This document shows, one piece after another, positions 17,570-25,980 of a stretch of 64,000 nucleotides of DNA. Positions within the stretch are counted from its first letter, which is position 1; every line of letters begins with the position of its first letter. Origin of the DNA: Leptospira broomii serovar Hurstbridge str. 5399 (GTDB lineage: Bacteria; Spirochaetota; Leptospiria; Leptospirales; Leptospiraceae); NCBI RefSeq assembly GCF_000243715.2, contig NZ_AHMO02000008.1, forward strand, positions 1,785,001-1,849,000, given 5' to 3'. Under the pieces are notes generated by a model. That model saw nothing but the letters and a program-made list of their open reading frames with translations. It did no database searches and was not told the origin of the DNA. Position numbers and translations under genes: made by a program.

Positions 17570-18723
17570 GAATGAATAGCCTCCTTCGTAATCAAAACTT
17601 CTTCTCTGGGTAAAAAAGGAATTCTGGCAACAGCCACGGTAAGATTTTTACTCTCGGGAGTTCTCTTGTATTTTCTCTTAGGGACTATTAGGAAATCCGT
17701 ACCTGCGCCGAGTAACGCCGCGGCTTCACAGACCGATCGGGTTTCTACATGCTTCGTTGCCATGGCGGAAGGTGAAACGATTCCAGTAGCCCTATCCAGC
17801 TCCGATGCCGGGAATGTAAGAAATTCCCATTGATACATTTGAGCCAGTTCAAGAAAGGCCTGTTCGTCATGCTTTCGATCGATACTTGCGATTGCACGAA
17901 CGGATTCCAAGCTTAAACCGTTCTCGTCTAACGTCGTCATAATCCCGGATTTCGCATCCTCGAACGAAATGTAGCGATCGCATCCCAATCCTAAAATCAG
18001 GCTTTTCGGTTTATATATTACGGAATTATTATAATGATTAGGATGCGTTTGTTTTATATTCGATCGATCGGTGGCGATCAATAATATCTCATACTTATTC
18101 GGATCGACAGCTTCGAGCGAGGTCGAATATTCGACGCCGGGAGGAAGCGGTTTATCTTTTGGCCACCATTCCGATTCCCCGCATTCCTGCACAAATAATA
18201 CTTTGGTTTCGTTCACCACTGCCGCGCAGGCTCTAGTAACGTTTCTATCCTGATCCTCTAAAACCCAACCTAAGTCTCTTCCTAAAATATCGACAGTTAG
18301 GGTCCCGGCCACATCCGAGGCTGTCGTGATAACAGGAGTATTTTCCAAAGCTTTGGAAACGATTTGAGTAAAAAAATTGCCTCTGCCTACATGCCCTGAA
18401 AGAACACAGATGGAGAATGAACCCTTATCGTCCACGCATATGACTGCCGGATCTACTTTTTTATTTTGTAATAAAGGTGCGATCATTCTCACGACTGCCC
18501 CGACGCTTATGATGAAAATGTGGCAGTCGTATCGAGTGAATGTTTCCCGCAATGTCGAATCCATCGGTAGGGCTAAGCTTAACGAATCGGCGGGAGCTTG
18601 ATCCGAAAGTTTTTTCGAAACGAAGAGATCCGCAGTTCCGAGGGATTTCCGAAGTCGCTCTCCGAGGATAATCCCGTGTTTTGTAATCGCATAAATGGCG
18701 TACGGTTTTCTAATCGGATTCAT
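17566..18723 (-). CDS. cbiG: Cobalt-precorrin-5A hydrolase CbiG
   Basis: A 385-residue CbiG, marker of the early-cobalt (anaerobic) pathway, which opens the delta-lactone of cobalt-precorrin-5A and releases acetaldehyde. The N-terminal domain shows FIISVGAVVRMIAPLLQNKK and VDPAVICVDDKG, then ICVLSGHVGRGN and ITTASDVAGTLTVDILGR. The C-terminal domain has LILGLGCDRYISFEDA and FLTFPASELDRATGIVSPS. All three CbiG regions (N-terminal, middle, C-terminal) are present. The gene overlaps cbiL by 14 bp and cbiH by 4 bp. Confidence 0.95.
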   Translation of the reverse strand: MNPIRKPYAIYAITKHGIILGERLRKSLGTADLFVSKKLSDQAPADSLSLALPMDSTLRETFTRYDCHIFIISVGAVVRMIAPLLQNKKVDPAVICVDDKGSFSICVLSGHVGRGNFFTQIVSKALENTPVITTASDVAGTLTVDILGRDLGWVLEDQDRNVTRACAAVVNETKVLFVQECGESEWWPKDKPLPPGVEYSTSLEAVDPNKYEILLIATDRSNIKQTHPNHYNNSVIYKPKSLILGLGCDRYISFEDAKSGIMTTLDENGLSLESVRAIASIDRKHDEQAFLELAQMYQWEFLTFPASELDRATGIVSPSAMATKHVETRSVCEAAALLGAGTDFLIVPKRKYKRTPESKNLTVAVARIPFLPREEVLITKEAIHS

Positions 18724-19477
18724 ATAACTCTCCTCGAAGAACGCCTTTACGTTTGCGGATAGAAATTAAGACCATAGAAAAGTAATCGCAGTTTTCGTTT
18801 TGAATCGATTCTAAATCTTTCACGATTTTTTGCTTATCCGTAGTTCCGTAAGAAACATACGTTGCGTTTTCCAAAAGTCCGAGTAGTTTTAAAATTCTCA
18901 CTAATTCAGGAATGACTTGGCCGACCTTGGTTAAAACAATCGAATCAAAGTCTTCTACAAGTCTTGGTAGATCTTCCAAACCGTAAGTTGCAGGCAGGAC
19001 GCAAAAACGTTCCCGCCCGTCGGCTAACGGAATTTGTAAAGCGGCAGGGATTGCAGTAACTGAAGTGACAGCCGGAACGATCTCTATCTCGATTCCCGGC
19101 CATCGGTCAGGAGCCTCTTCTCTCAGGTAATTCCAAGAGCTGTAGACGGAAGGATCTCCTTGCGTAACGAATGCGACATTTTTTCCGTTCAGCAGTCGCG
19201 CTCCGATTTCGTTGAATGCTTTATCCCAGGCTGGTACTAACACTTTAGGATCCTTACTCATCGGAAAGTGTAGAAAGATTTTTTCCTGTTTGGAATTTTC
19301 CTTAACAAGCGGTGAACAAACTCTCCATGCAAAAGAGGGTAGATGCTCGCTGCTTTTGGGAATTGCGAGTACTTCGGCCTCGTTTAGGACATTTATCGCT
19401 CTTAGAGTGATTAAGTCGGTCGCACCCGGGCCTACACCGACTCCGAACAATTTACCTAGCGTTTTAGTTTCGTTCAT
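18710..19477 (-). CDS. cbiL: Cobalt-precorrin-2 C20-methyltransferase CbiL/CobI
   Basis: A 255-residue SAM-dependent methylase acting early in the corrin route at C20. It has GKLFGVGVGPGATDLITLRA, NVLNEAEVLAIPKS, VAFVTQGDPSVYSSWNYL and EIVPAVTSVTAIPAALQIPL, the arrangement of the CbiL/CobI family. Its first base shares the last base of the upstream cbiET stop (both at 19477). No insertion or fusion is seen. Confidence 0.94.
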   Translation of the reverse strand: MNETKTLGKLFGVGVGPGATDLITLRAINVLNEAEVLAIPKSSEHLPSFAWRVCSPLVKENSKQEKIFLHFPMSKDPKVLVPAWDKAFNEIGARLLNGKNVAFVTQGDPSVYSSWNYLREEAPDRWPGIEIEIVPAVTSVTAIPAALQIPLADGRERFCVLPATYGLEDLPRLVEDFDSIVLTKVGQVIPELVRILKLLGLLENATYVSYGTTDKQKIVKDLESIQNENCDYFSMVLISIRKRKGVLRGELYESD

Positions 19478-20715
19478 TATAATTCCATGCTTCGTTTAAT
19501 AGTTTTAAAAATATGGATCGGATTTAAGGCTTCGTAGCGGAGGTAAGTCGCTAATTTTTGCCCTCTCGAAACGTTCAATAGAATGACTTCCATTTCCAGC
19601 CCGAGATTCTTGAAAGCTTGGTATGCCTCCGATACATTATCTAGGGTAACCGCATTTACTACGAGTCTGCCGCCTTCCTTTAATCTTTGATAGGATACCC
19701 TTATGATTTCTTCCAGACTTCCTTTAGAGCCGCCGACGAAAACACAATCCGGTGACGGTAGATCTGCGAGTGCTTCCGGCGCTCGACCTTCAATTATAAA
19801 AACGTTATCCGCTTTATGGAAAAGTTTATTCTCTTGGCAAATTGCTATTCCTTCCGGATCGATTTCGATAGCATATGCCCGTCCTTCCGAAGCTAGAAAA
19901 GCCGCTTCGATCGAAACGGAGCCGGAACCTGCACCGATATCCCAAACAACGGAATCGATTCGAATTTCCAGCGCAGCAAGCGATAGAATTCTCACTTCCT
20001 TTTTGGTGATTAAACCTTTTTTGGGGATTCGCTTTGCGTATTCGTCCTCTTCTCGATAAGGAATAACCGAAGGACGTCGCCATTCTGCATCTTCTCTAAT
20101 GAGAATTAGCACATTTAGGTCGGAAATATCGGAAGCAACGCTCAGCTCCGATATCGTAAATTTTCGAACAGATTCGCTTCTACCTCCTAGATTTTCGCAG
20201 ACAAAAGCTATCCAATCCGTCTCTCCGAATTGTATCATATTTCGTGCAATAGAGGAGGGGGAGTTGGATCCGTCGGTGAAACAGGCAATTTTATTATGAA
20301 ATTTTAATTTATTTACAAAGCCGATTTTGTCGCGGCCATGCATGGAGATAACCTTAGCGTCATCCCAATTGATCCCGACTTTCGCGAAGGCGCGTTGCAT
20401 GGAGCTCGGTGCAGGAATAAATTCAACGTGATCCGCTCCGATTTTTTTCCGTACTAGATTGCCGATTCCGTAAAAAAGAGGATCGCCCGAAGCGAGTATG
20501 CAGATCGTATTTTCTCCAGAAAGTTCGGCGATATGATCGATTGCCGCTGTAATGTTTTCCTTTAACGTGATTCGTTTTCCATCAAACTCCGGGAAAAAAT
20601 CCAAATGTCTCTCTCCACCAGCGAGTATATTTGCTCTAGCGACGGCTCCCATTGCTTGACTGGATAGGCCGACGCATCCGTCGTCTCCGATTCCGACTAC
20701 TACGACGGCTTTCAT
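19477..20715 (-). CDS. cbiET: Cobalt-precorrin-7 C5,C15-methyltransferase/decarboxylase CbiET (CobL)
   Basis: A 412-residue fusion of CbiE and CbiT, as in CobL. CbiE occupies residues 1 to about 205 (VVVGIGDDGCVGLSSQAMGA, ILASGDPLFYGIGNLV, FIPAPSSMQRAFAKVG). CbiT, a Rossmann SAM methyltransferase with decarboxylase activity, occupies about 215-400 (LITKKEVRILSLAAL, DIGAGSGSVSIEAAFLA, DCVFVGGSKGSLEEII). Together they methylate C5 and C15 and decarboxylate the C12 acetate. The start overlaps cbiC by 4 bp. Confidence 0.95.
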   Translation of the reverse strand: MKAVVVVGIGDDGCVGLSSQAMGAVARANILAGGERHLDFFPEFDGKRITLKENITAAIDHIAELSGENTICILASGDPLFYGIGNLVRKKIGADHVEFIPAPSSMQRAFAKVGINWDDAKVISMHGRDKIGFVNKLKFHNKIACFTDGSNSPSSIARNMIQFGETDWIAFVCENLGGRSESVRKFTISELSVASDISDLNVLILIREDAEWRRPSVIPYREEDEYAKRIPKKGLITKKEVRILSLAALEIRIDSVVWDIGAGSGSVSIEAAFLASEGRAYAIEIDPEGIAICQENKLFHKADNVFIIEGRAPEALADLPSPDCVFVGGSKGSLEEIIRVSYQRLKEGGRLVVNAVTLDNVSEAYQAFKNLGLEMEVILLNVSRGQKLATYLRYEALNPIHIFKTIKRSMEL

Positions 20716-21386
20716 ACATGATTTCCTTTAGCAGATAATAATAAAAGCGCGTGCAGAATCGCTACGGCAATCGTACTTCCACCTTTTCTACCTTGAGTTA
20801 TGATATAAGGAATGGAACCTTGTAATACCATCACTGATTCCTTCGATTCGCTTGCAGACACAAAGCCGACGGGAACTCCGATGATTAAGGAAGGTTTTGC
20901 TTCATTGCTTTCGATCAAACGGACGATCTCTAAGAGAGCGGTAGGCGCGTTCCCGATGGCCAGGATGCTTCCGTCCAAAAGGCCAAGCTCCGACGCTTTT
21001 CGAATCGATTCGATTGCTCTTGTAGAATTTTTTTCCTTTGCTTTTTGAATTACGTCCGGATCGGAAATGAAACTATACGTTTTACAATTATAAGCATCGA
21101 GTCGTTCCCGATTCAAACCGGCTAAGATCATCTGCACGTCGCAAATAATCGAACAACCTCGCTTCAACGCGGAGATACCCGACGAGGCGGCTTCCGGATG
21201 GATTTTTGTAAGCTCTTTGAATTCAAAATCGGCGGTCGCATGAATGATTCTACGAACAATTTCCCAATCGGCAGGGGGGTAAGAATGTATTCCCGCCTCC
21301 TCGTCGATGATTTGAAACGATCTATCTTCTATATTTCTTCCGAGAGATGTCATTTGTCGCATGTCGTTCATAATCGTGATAATCAT
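20712..21386 (-). CDS. cbiC: Cobalt-precorrin-8 methylmutase CbiC/CobH
   Basis: Catalyses the 1,5-shift of a methyl from C11 to C12 to form cobyrinic acid. Signatures are SLGRNIEDRSFQIIDEEAG, RRIIHATADFEFKEL with the catalytic His, and GCSIICDVQMILAGLNRERL. The GNAPTALLEIVRLIE and IIGVPVGFVSASESK blocks follow. The frame extends upstream to a TTG at 21440, overlapping cbiD by 38 bp. The ATG at 21386, just after the cbiD stop and directly preceded by AAGGA, gives a more usual length of 224 residues; ATG at 21371 is also possible. The exact start is uncertain, the identity is not. Confidence 0.95.
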   Translation of the reverse strand: MIITIMNDMRQMTSLGRNIEDRSFQIIDEEAGIHSYPPADWEIVRRIIHATADFEFKELTKIHPEAASSGISALKRGCSIICDVQMILAGLNRERLDAYNCKTYSFISDPDVIQKAKEKNSTRAIESIRKASELGLLDGSILAIGNAPTALLEIVRLIESNEAKPSLIIGVPVGFVSASESKESVMVLQGSIPYIITQGRKGGSTIAVAILHALLLLSAKGNHV

Positions 21387-21402
21387 TCCTTTAGATATAT
21401 TC

Positions 21403-22482
21403 TCATTTTGCAATATACTCGCCAAGAGGAGCTCCATCAAAATCGACGAGATAGCAGGATATTTTTAAATTCGTACCTGCATGCTTTGCGCAATTCTCGG
21501 AAACTCTCTTGCAAATAGTTGAAAGTATCCCGGTGTGACCCGTTTCTTTCCAAAGTTCTAACACATGCCGCGCGGTATTTGCCGTTTCCGTTTCGATACA
21601 AACGTTCTCGGGAACTCCTTCCGTTCGAGCGATCTCGGCTAGAAGTTTCGTATTGACGGAGGATCCGCCTCGATGAGTCATCATGACTCCGTCCGCCATT
21701 TTTGACAGCTTACCTATCATACCAACGACTATGACTTGCGCCATGGATTCCTTGACCGCGCTTTTGATTCCGGTTCCGATAAAATCTCCGACTTGTATAA
21801 ACGAAGACTCGTTTAGCTCCTGAAGTAGATCCATTGCGAATTTTTCGGACTTACCTCCGGTCGTGAGGACGACGGTATCGGATCCCAATTCTTTCGCGAC
21901 CGATATAGCTTGGATAACGCTAGCTTTGTATGCCGCAGTGGAGTAAGGTTTAACGATTCCGGTCGTTCCTAGGATGGAAATTCCTCCGATCAAACCTAGT
22001 CGTTCATTCATGGTTTTCTTAGCCATCTCCTGACCGCCGGGAACACTGATCGTTACTTCTGCACCTGAGAACGCGGTGCCGATCAATTCCTCTAATATCA
22101 TTTCCGTAATATTCTTTCTTGGTACGGGATTGATCGCAGGTGATCCCACTTCGAGACCCAATCCCGCCTTCGTAACCGTCGCAACTCCTTCGCCACCTTT
22201 TAAGACGATTTCGTTTGAATATGTTAAACGAACTTCTGCGGTCATTTCAGCTCCATGGGTGCAATCCGGATCGTCGCCTGCGTCTTTAATGATGCTACAG
22301 ATCGCCATATCTTCTTTCAATTCGCACCGTTTTAATGGGAACGTGACTTTTCGTTTGTTGGGAAGAGTAGTTTCGATTTCCAGCATAGTAGCCTTCTGGA
22401 TCAACGCTCGCGTCGCCGCTTTTGCAGCTGCGGCGGAACAGGCCCCAGTCGTAAATCCCTCTCTTAGCTCTTTCCCCGCCAT
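21403..22482 (-). CDS. cbiD: Cobalt-precorrin-5B C1-methyltransferase CbiD
   Basis: A 359-residue CbiD, the methylase specific to the oxygen-independent route. The N-terminal LREGFTTGACSAAAAKAATR is diagnostic; IIKDAGDDPDCTHGAEMTAE, GGEGVATVTKAGLGLEVGSP and INPVPRKNITEMI follow, and GGISILGTTGIVKPYSTAAY sits mid-protein. With CbiG and CbiX it identifies the early-cobalt pathway. A GGAG motif lies about 10 bases before the ATG. The gene is 18 bp downstream of the FNR-like gene. Confidence 0.96.
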   Translation of the reverse strand: MAGKELREGFTTGACSAAAAKAATRALIQKATMLEIETTLPNKRKVTFPLKRCELKEDMAICSIIKDAGDDPDCTHGAEMTAEVRLTYSNEIVLKGGEGVATVTKAGLGLEVGSPAINPVPRKNITEMILEELIGTAFSGAEVTISVPGGQEMAKKTMNERLGLIGGISILGTTGIVKPYSTAAYKASVIQAISVAKELGSDTVVLTTGGKSEKFAMDLLQELNESSFIQVGDFIGTGIKSAVKESMAQVIVVGMIGKLSKMADGVMMTHRGGSSVNTKLLAEIARTEGVPENVCIETETANTARHVLELWKETGHTGILSTICKRVSENCAKHAGTNLKISCYLVDFDGAPLGEYIAK

Positions 22483-22500
22483 TCATTTGTGCTCCGTCGT

Positions 22501-23265
22501 TCAAGCGCCGAGACGAATTCCATTTTCATTAAGTGATTCGGATCTAAAAAAGGATTCCATTCCGATGAACTCGGAATCCGCTCCGGTTTCTTCCAGGAAT
22601 ATTTTAATTTCGTCTAATATTGTTCCGTTTCCGCTCAGGAAAAAATTAGAAAATGAATTCTGATCTCTCAAGACCCATCGAATAAAAGAGAGCGCTGAAT
22701 TTGATCGCCAACTTTCTCCTGTAGGTCGAACCGGAATAAATTCTACGTTTGTATTTTTGGATAGAATTTCACTACGAACCCACGCGACCAAATCCCGTTC
22801 TTCGGTAGACGATAATAGCCAGACTAGTTTGGAAAAATTAACTCGGTCATTGAATTTGGGGCAAGAAAGTAGGGATAAGGAAGAGCTTATGCCGCTATCG
22901 GTAGCAATTAGTAGAGCCGAACCGCGCTTAGGCCAATTAACATTTCCAGCAAATTTGCCCCAAGGACCGGAGAACTCCAGCTCGGTTCCGATTGCAAGAT
23001 TTCGCAAATGAGTTGTGACATTTCCCAAATCGACTCTTCGAATCAGGAGTTGAAATGTGGATTGTTCAGCATCACTAGAGAGAATCGTGTATGCTCGCTT
23101 TAGCTGTTTTCCATCTGCGGTCGTTTTACCGGAATTTATGATTATGTATTGCCCCCCTACAAAATTTAACGATTCGTTTGCCGAGTGTTTAAACATGTAC
23201 AAATCATAATGTTTCTCGATCGTCCGTCTGTCTATGAGAGTCGTTGATTTTGGAACGGAAACCAT
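22501..23265 (-). CDS. Ferredoxin-reductase-like flavoprotein, candidate corrin-pathway reductase
   Basis: A 254-residue protein of the ferredoxin-NADP reductase superfamily. The FAD-binding barrel shows the flavin motif RAYTILSSD near residue 64 and GGQYIIINSG before it. The nucleotide half shows LLIATDSGISSSLSLL near 117-132, and the C-terminal FLSGNGTILDEIKIFLEETG corresponds to the family's CG.P-type region with G-N-G. There is no [2Fe-2S] domain. It sits between DUF3209 (9 bp) and cbiD (18 bp). The operon lacks a recognisable CbiJ/CobK, so this could be a substitute precorrin-6A reductase, or a Co(II) reductase serving CobO or CbiX. Assignment is from context only. Confidence 0.82.
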   Translation of the reverse strand: MVSVPKSTTLIDRRTIEKHYDLYMFKHSANESLNFVGGQYIIINSGKTTADGKQLKRAYTILSSDAEQSTFQLLIRRVDLGNVTTHLRNLAIGTELEFSGPWGKFAGNVNWPKRGSALLIATDSGISSSLSLLSCPKFNDRVNFSKLVWLLSSTEERDLVAWVRSEILSKNTNVEFIPVRPTGESWRSNSALSFIRWVLRDQNSFSNFFLSGNGTILDEIKIFLEETGADSEFIGMESFFRSESLNENGIRLGA

Positions 23266-23274
23266 AAGTTGACC

Positions 23275-23649
23275 TTACCCCGGATAAATCTCGTGAACGA
23301 AATCGTGCATTTCTTCCAGGTCGTTGAATATGGTATTCAAATTTTGGAATGTATTTTTCAATTCGAGTTCCACTTTTTTGGTGAGAATCAAAAGGGAACG
23401 GTAATACGAAAGTTTTGGGTCGTTGGGGGGGAGTAAGGAAATCTTTTGCTCCAATTCGGTTAGGCTGCTCTCGTAAAATTGAAGGAGAGACGTTAAATTG
23501 CCGGCACGTGAAAGACTTTGAATCGGCCCGGGTTGCGCTAGTAGATTTTGACCGATTTCATTCACTTCATGAATTCGGGTGACTTCATCGTCGATTCCCA
23601 ATACATTCATCATTCCAAGTCGTAGTGCTGCGATTTCATGACACGCCAT
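23275..23649 (-). CDS. DUF3209-like protein of cobalamin operon
   Basis: A 124-residue soluble protein starting MACHEIAALRLGMMNVLGID. From memory this N-terminus matches the DUF3209 family, found next to cbiX and ferredoxin genes in cobalamin clusters; I could not search to confirm. The rest is predicted largely helical (LLQFYESSLTELEQKISLLP, KKVELELKNTFQNLN), with one Cys at position 3 and His at 4. It lies between cbiX-[2Fe-2S] and the FNR-like gene. Function unknown; a role in cobalt chelation or electron transfer is suggested only by position. Confidence 0.75.
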   Translation of the reverse strand: MACHEIAALRLGMMNVLGIDDEVTRIHEVNEIGQNLLAQPGPIQSLSRAGNLTSLLQFYESSLTELEQKISLLPPNDPKLSYYRSLLILTKKVELELKNTFQNLNTIFNDLEEMHDFVHEIYPG

Positions 23650-23660
23650 TTATATTTCTC

Positions 23661-24863
23661 CTATTGCATGATCGAATCGACTAATCTTGAAACGATTCGA
23701 TCATTTAACAAATGATCTCTAACTATTTCAGGAGCGTCTATTTCTCGGACACCCTGATACCAAATTCCGTCGGGATAAACAACTAAGGACGGACCTTCTC
23801 CGCAACGACCGAGGCAAGAAGCGCGAGTAACCCGAAAATCCTTTTGTTTACCGGCTCTCTTTATTTCGGATCGTAGCTTTGCGATTAAAGCAACACTTCC
23901 TCGAGCCGAGCAATCTATATTATCACAAACTAATATATGTTTTTGGATATTTCTGTGTGGAAATTCGTGCGGAGCGGCCTGGGAATGAGTTTCCATATGC
24001 CTGACGCTCCAAAGTAAGGCTTTTAAGCCTCCGACTTTGCTTGCCAATCCGGGAAGCTGCTCTCTGTATTCGCAGGTTGCGCAAGGAAGGACTCCAATTC
24101 CGGCGACAGCTTCCTTAATCCTGTCGTTTAGAATTTTAAAAATGGACGGATTCGATCCAAAATGGGGAGCAAGGCTCGATTTGATCCAAGGGAATTTATC
24201 GGTAAAAAGTTCCACCTTTTCCTCGATCGATCTTATCAATCTACCTCCGAAGAGAAAGTAAGGAAGGATCAGTAATTCTTCCGGTCGCAGTTTAGCGGCG
24301 ACTTCCAAGCTATCCGATAGAAGAGGCTTCGTGATTCCGACAAAAGACGGTATTACGAAACTATATTCATTACTTTCTTCGAATAAACGAACCAGCTTGT
24401 AAAATTCGGAATTCGCGTCCGCATCGGAGGAACCTCGACTAACAATGATCACTCCTCTTTTTTTAGGAATTCCTTCTTTCTTATTTATAATGTCGGAAGC
24501 ACGGGTGTGTAGGAGTTCCAGCATTGTCGGATGGACGCCTATGCAATTGGTAGGTATTAGTTTTACGGTCGGAAATTCTTTCCCAACTTCGTCTAGAACT
24601 AGAGGGATATCGTTTTTAGTATGTCCTGCAGAAAATAAAAATAAGGGAAGGACTATAATGGTGGAATTTGTTTGTGCGAATTCTCGTAGCTTGATCTTAA
24701 ATTCCGGTTGAGCAAGTTCGATGTACGCATGCCTAATTTCCAAATCGGGTCTATGAAGCGAGTATTCGCCGACGAAACGTTCGAATTCTTGGTTTGATCG
24801 CGGTTCGCGACTCCCGTGCCCCACGATTAAAAGTCCAAGCTTATCCGAACGTGAGGAAGTCAT
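23661..24863 (-). CDS. cbiX: Sirohydrochlorin cobaltochelatase CbiX fused to a [2Fe-2S] thioredoxin-like ferredoxin
   Basis: A 400-residue protein. Residues about 8-130 form an active-looking CbiX half (LLIVGHGSREPRSNQEFERF; metal-site His in LFLFSAGHTKNDIP). Residues about 140-255 repeat the fold but lack both His (VSRGSSDADANSEF, FLFGGRLIRSIEE), as expected for a structural half in long CbiX. Then come a C-x2-C motif (LPCATCEYR) and, from about 305, a [2Fe-2S] domain with ILVCDNIDCSARGSVAL and RASCLGRCGEGPSLVVYPDG, that is C-x4-C and C-x3-C. It inserts Co2+ into sirohydrochlorin; the ferredoxin part may supply electrons. It overlaps cbtA by 4 bp. Confidence 0.94.
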   Translation of the reverse strand: MTSSRSDKLGLLIVGHGSREPRSNQEFERFVGEYSLHRPDLEIRHAYIELAQPEFKIKLREFAQTNSTIIVLPLFLFSAGHTKNDIPLVLDEVGKEFPTVKLIPTNCIGVHPTMLELLHTRASDIINKKEGIPKKRGVIIVSRGSSDADANSEFYKLVRLFEESNEYSFVIPSFVGITKPLLSDSLEVAAKLRPEELLILPYFLFGGRLIRSIEEKVELFTDKFPWIKSSLAPHFGSNPSIFKILNDRIKEAVAGIGVLPCATCEYREQLPGLASKVGGLKALLWSVRHMETHSQAAPHEFPHRNIQKHILVCDNIDCSARGSVALIAKLRSEIKRAGKQKDFRVTRASCLGRCGEGPSLVVYPDGIWYQGVREIDAPEIVRDHLLNDRIVSRLVDSIMQ

Positions 24864-25660
24864 TGTATAACAATTTCCTCATTGAGTATTTGGTAAGAGT
24901 CGATCGTTTTATCCTTGGCCAATCGCAAGAAAAATTGGATCGTTAAACATAGCCAAAAAATAAAGTTTATCGTTAGGCTATAATATACGAAACGGGACCG
25001 TAATTCCGGCGGGACAACAGAATTTACGGCCTCAGCGCCGGTTCCGCTTAAAAATGGAAGGAGTGCTATAAAAATTCCGAGTAAAAGCCCGAAGACCTTA
25101 ACGATTCTTCCGGACTCTTTGGAAGATATGATGAGATAAATTAAAACTCCCATAATGGAGCAAACGATGGATTGAATCCACCAATATTGGCGTGAAGTAA
25201 AGCTTTCTTCGCTTCCTATTACTCCGGGGAGTTCCGGCGGATTAGAGACGGATGGAATTCCATGAAATATTAAAAAACTAATCAGTCCTGTTAATGTTGC
25301 GGAACGGATCGGCGATTCGAAAAAGTTTCGGGTAAAGAACCCGAAAGAGAAACCCAGTCCTAGAAACAGAGATATTATAATTCCGAAGGCGCCGCCAAGA
25401 AGGGTACAGCCTAGAACAGTTGGAACGATCTGTTGTTTTATATTTCCTATTAAATCGAACCGGCCTTCGCCATGAGCACGGGAATGTAAGGTTTCCTGAA
25501 TATGATGATGGTTTCCTGTTTCTTCGTAAGCTTCTGCTTCCCAAATTAAAGGACTCGTGAAAAAAAGAAAGAGTAGTCCCCAAAGGACTCCGGCAAGAAG
25601 TCCCGACTTACATCCTTTTTTGCAAAAAGAAAGCAAAAGTTCCCATCTAGTTAGTGACAT
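24860..25660 (-). CDS. cbtA: CbtA-family cobalt transporter subunit
   Basis: A 266-residue integral membrane protein of the CbtA family, associated with B12-regulated cobalt uptake. Membrane segments are visible at about 15-35 (GLLAGVLWGLLFLFFTSPLI), 75-115 (LGCTLLGGAFGIIISLFLGL), 125-140, 165-185 (IVCSIMGVLIYLIIS), 195-210 and 235-255. A His-rich periplasmic stretch (ETGNHHHIQETLHSRAHGEG) near 47-66 fits metal capture. It overlaps cbtB by 10 bp and cbiX by 4 bp, so uptake and chelation are co-expressed. Confidence 0.88.
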   Translation of the reverse strand: MSLTRWELLLSFCKKGCKSGLLAGVLWGLLFLFFTSPLIWEAEAYEETGNHHHIQETLHSRAHGEGRFDLIGNIKQQIVPTVLGCTLLGGAFGIIISLFLGLGFSFGFFTRNFFESPIRSATLTGLISFLIFHGIPSVSNPPELPGVIGSEESFTSRQYWWIQSIVCSIMGVLIYLIISSKESGRIVKVFGLLLGIFIALLPFLSGTGAEAVNSVVPPELRSRFVYYSLTINFIFWLCLTIQFFLRLAKDKTIDSYQILNEEIVIQ

Positions 25661-25836
25661 GGAAATCCGGCGCTATGGCGAAGATCATGAAATGTATCAT
25701 GAACTGCCGGCATCGGTTCTAATCCGATCAAATAGACTAAAAAGATTGAGAACGTTAGAATTCCTAAGAGGAATAGAGTACGAAGAAACGATGAAATCCT
25801 TCGAATTTGATTTCTTCCTATGGAAATTGCAGGCAT
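25651..25836 (-). CDS. cbtB: CbtB-family cobalt transporter subunit
   Basis: A 61-residue single-pass membrane protein. It has one hydrophobic helix (FLRTLFLLGILTFSIFLVYL) and the C-terminal His-rich CbtB motif HDTFHDLRHSAGFPCH. It is the first gene of the cobalamin operon, with a strong ribosome binding site (AAGGAG, 6 bases before the ATG). It pairs with CbtA to form a predicted B12-regulated cobalt transporter. The riboswitch upstream ends about 145 bases before its start. Confidence 0.92.
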   Translation of the reverse strand: MPAISIGRNQIRRISSFLRTLFLLGILTFSIFLVYLIGLEPMPAVHDTFHDLRHSAGFPCH

Positions 25837-25980
25837 AGAACTCTCCTTAGATTACGTATAATCGTTGTTATGCGAAAAGTATGGACGAGAAAATTTCTAC
25901 ATCCTACTTTGTTATGTTTGTTACGTGCTTATCGCGGGAATCGGCTTTAATTCCGAAGCAGATTCCTCACTCAGGGTTTT

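Noticed and set aside
22076..22663. 195-codon plus-strand frame opposite cbiD and the FNR-like gene
   Set aside because: Shadow frame: spans two conserved minus-strand genes and has no motif.
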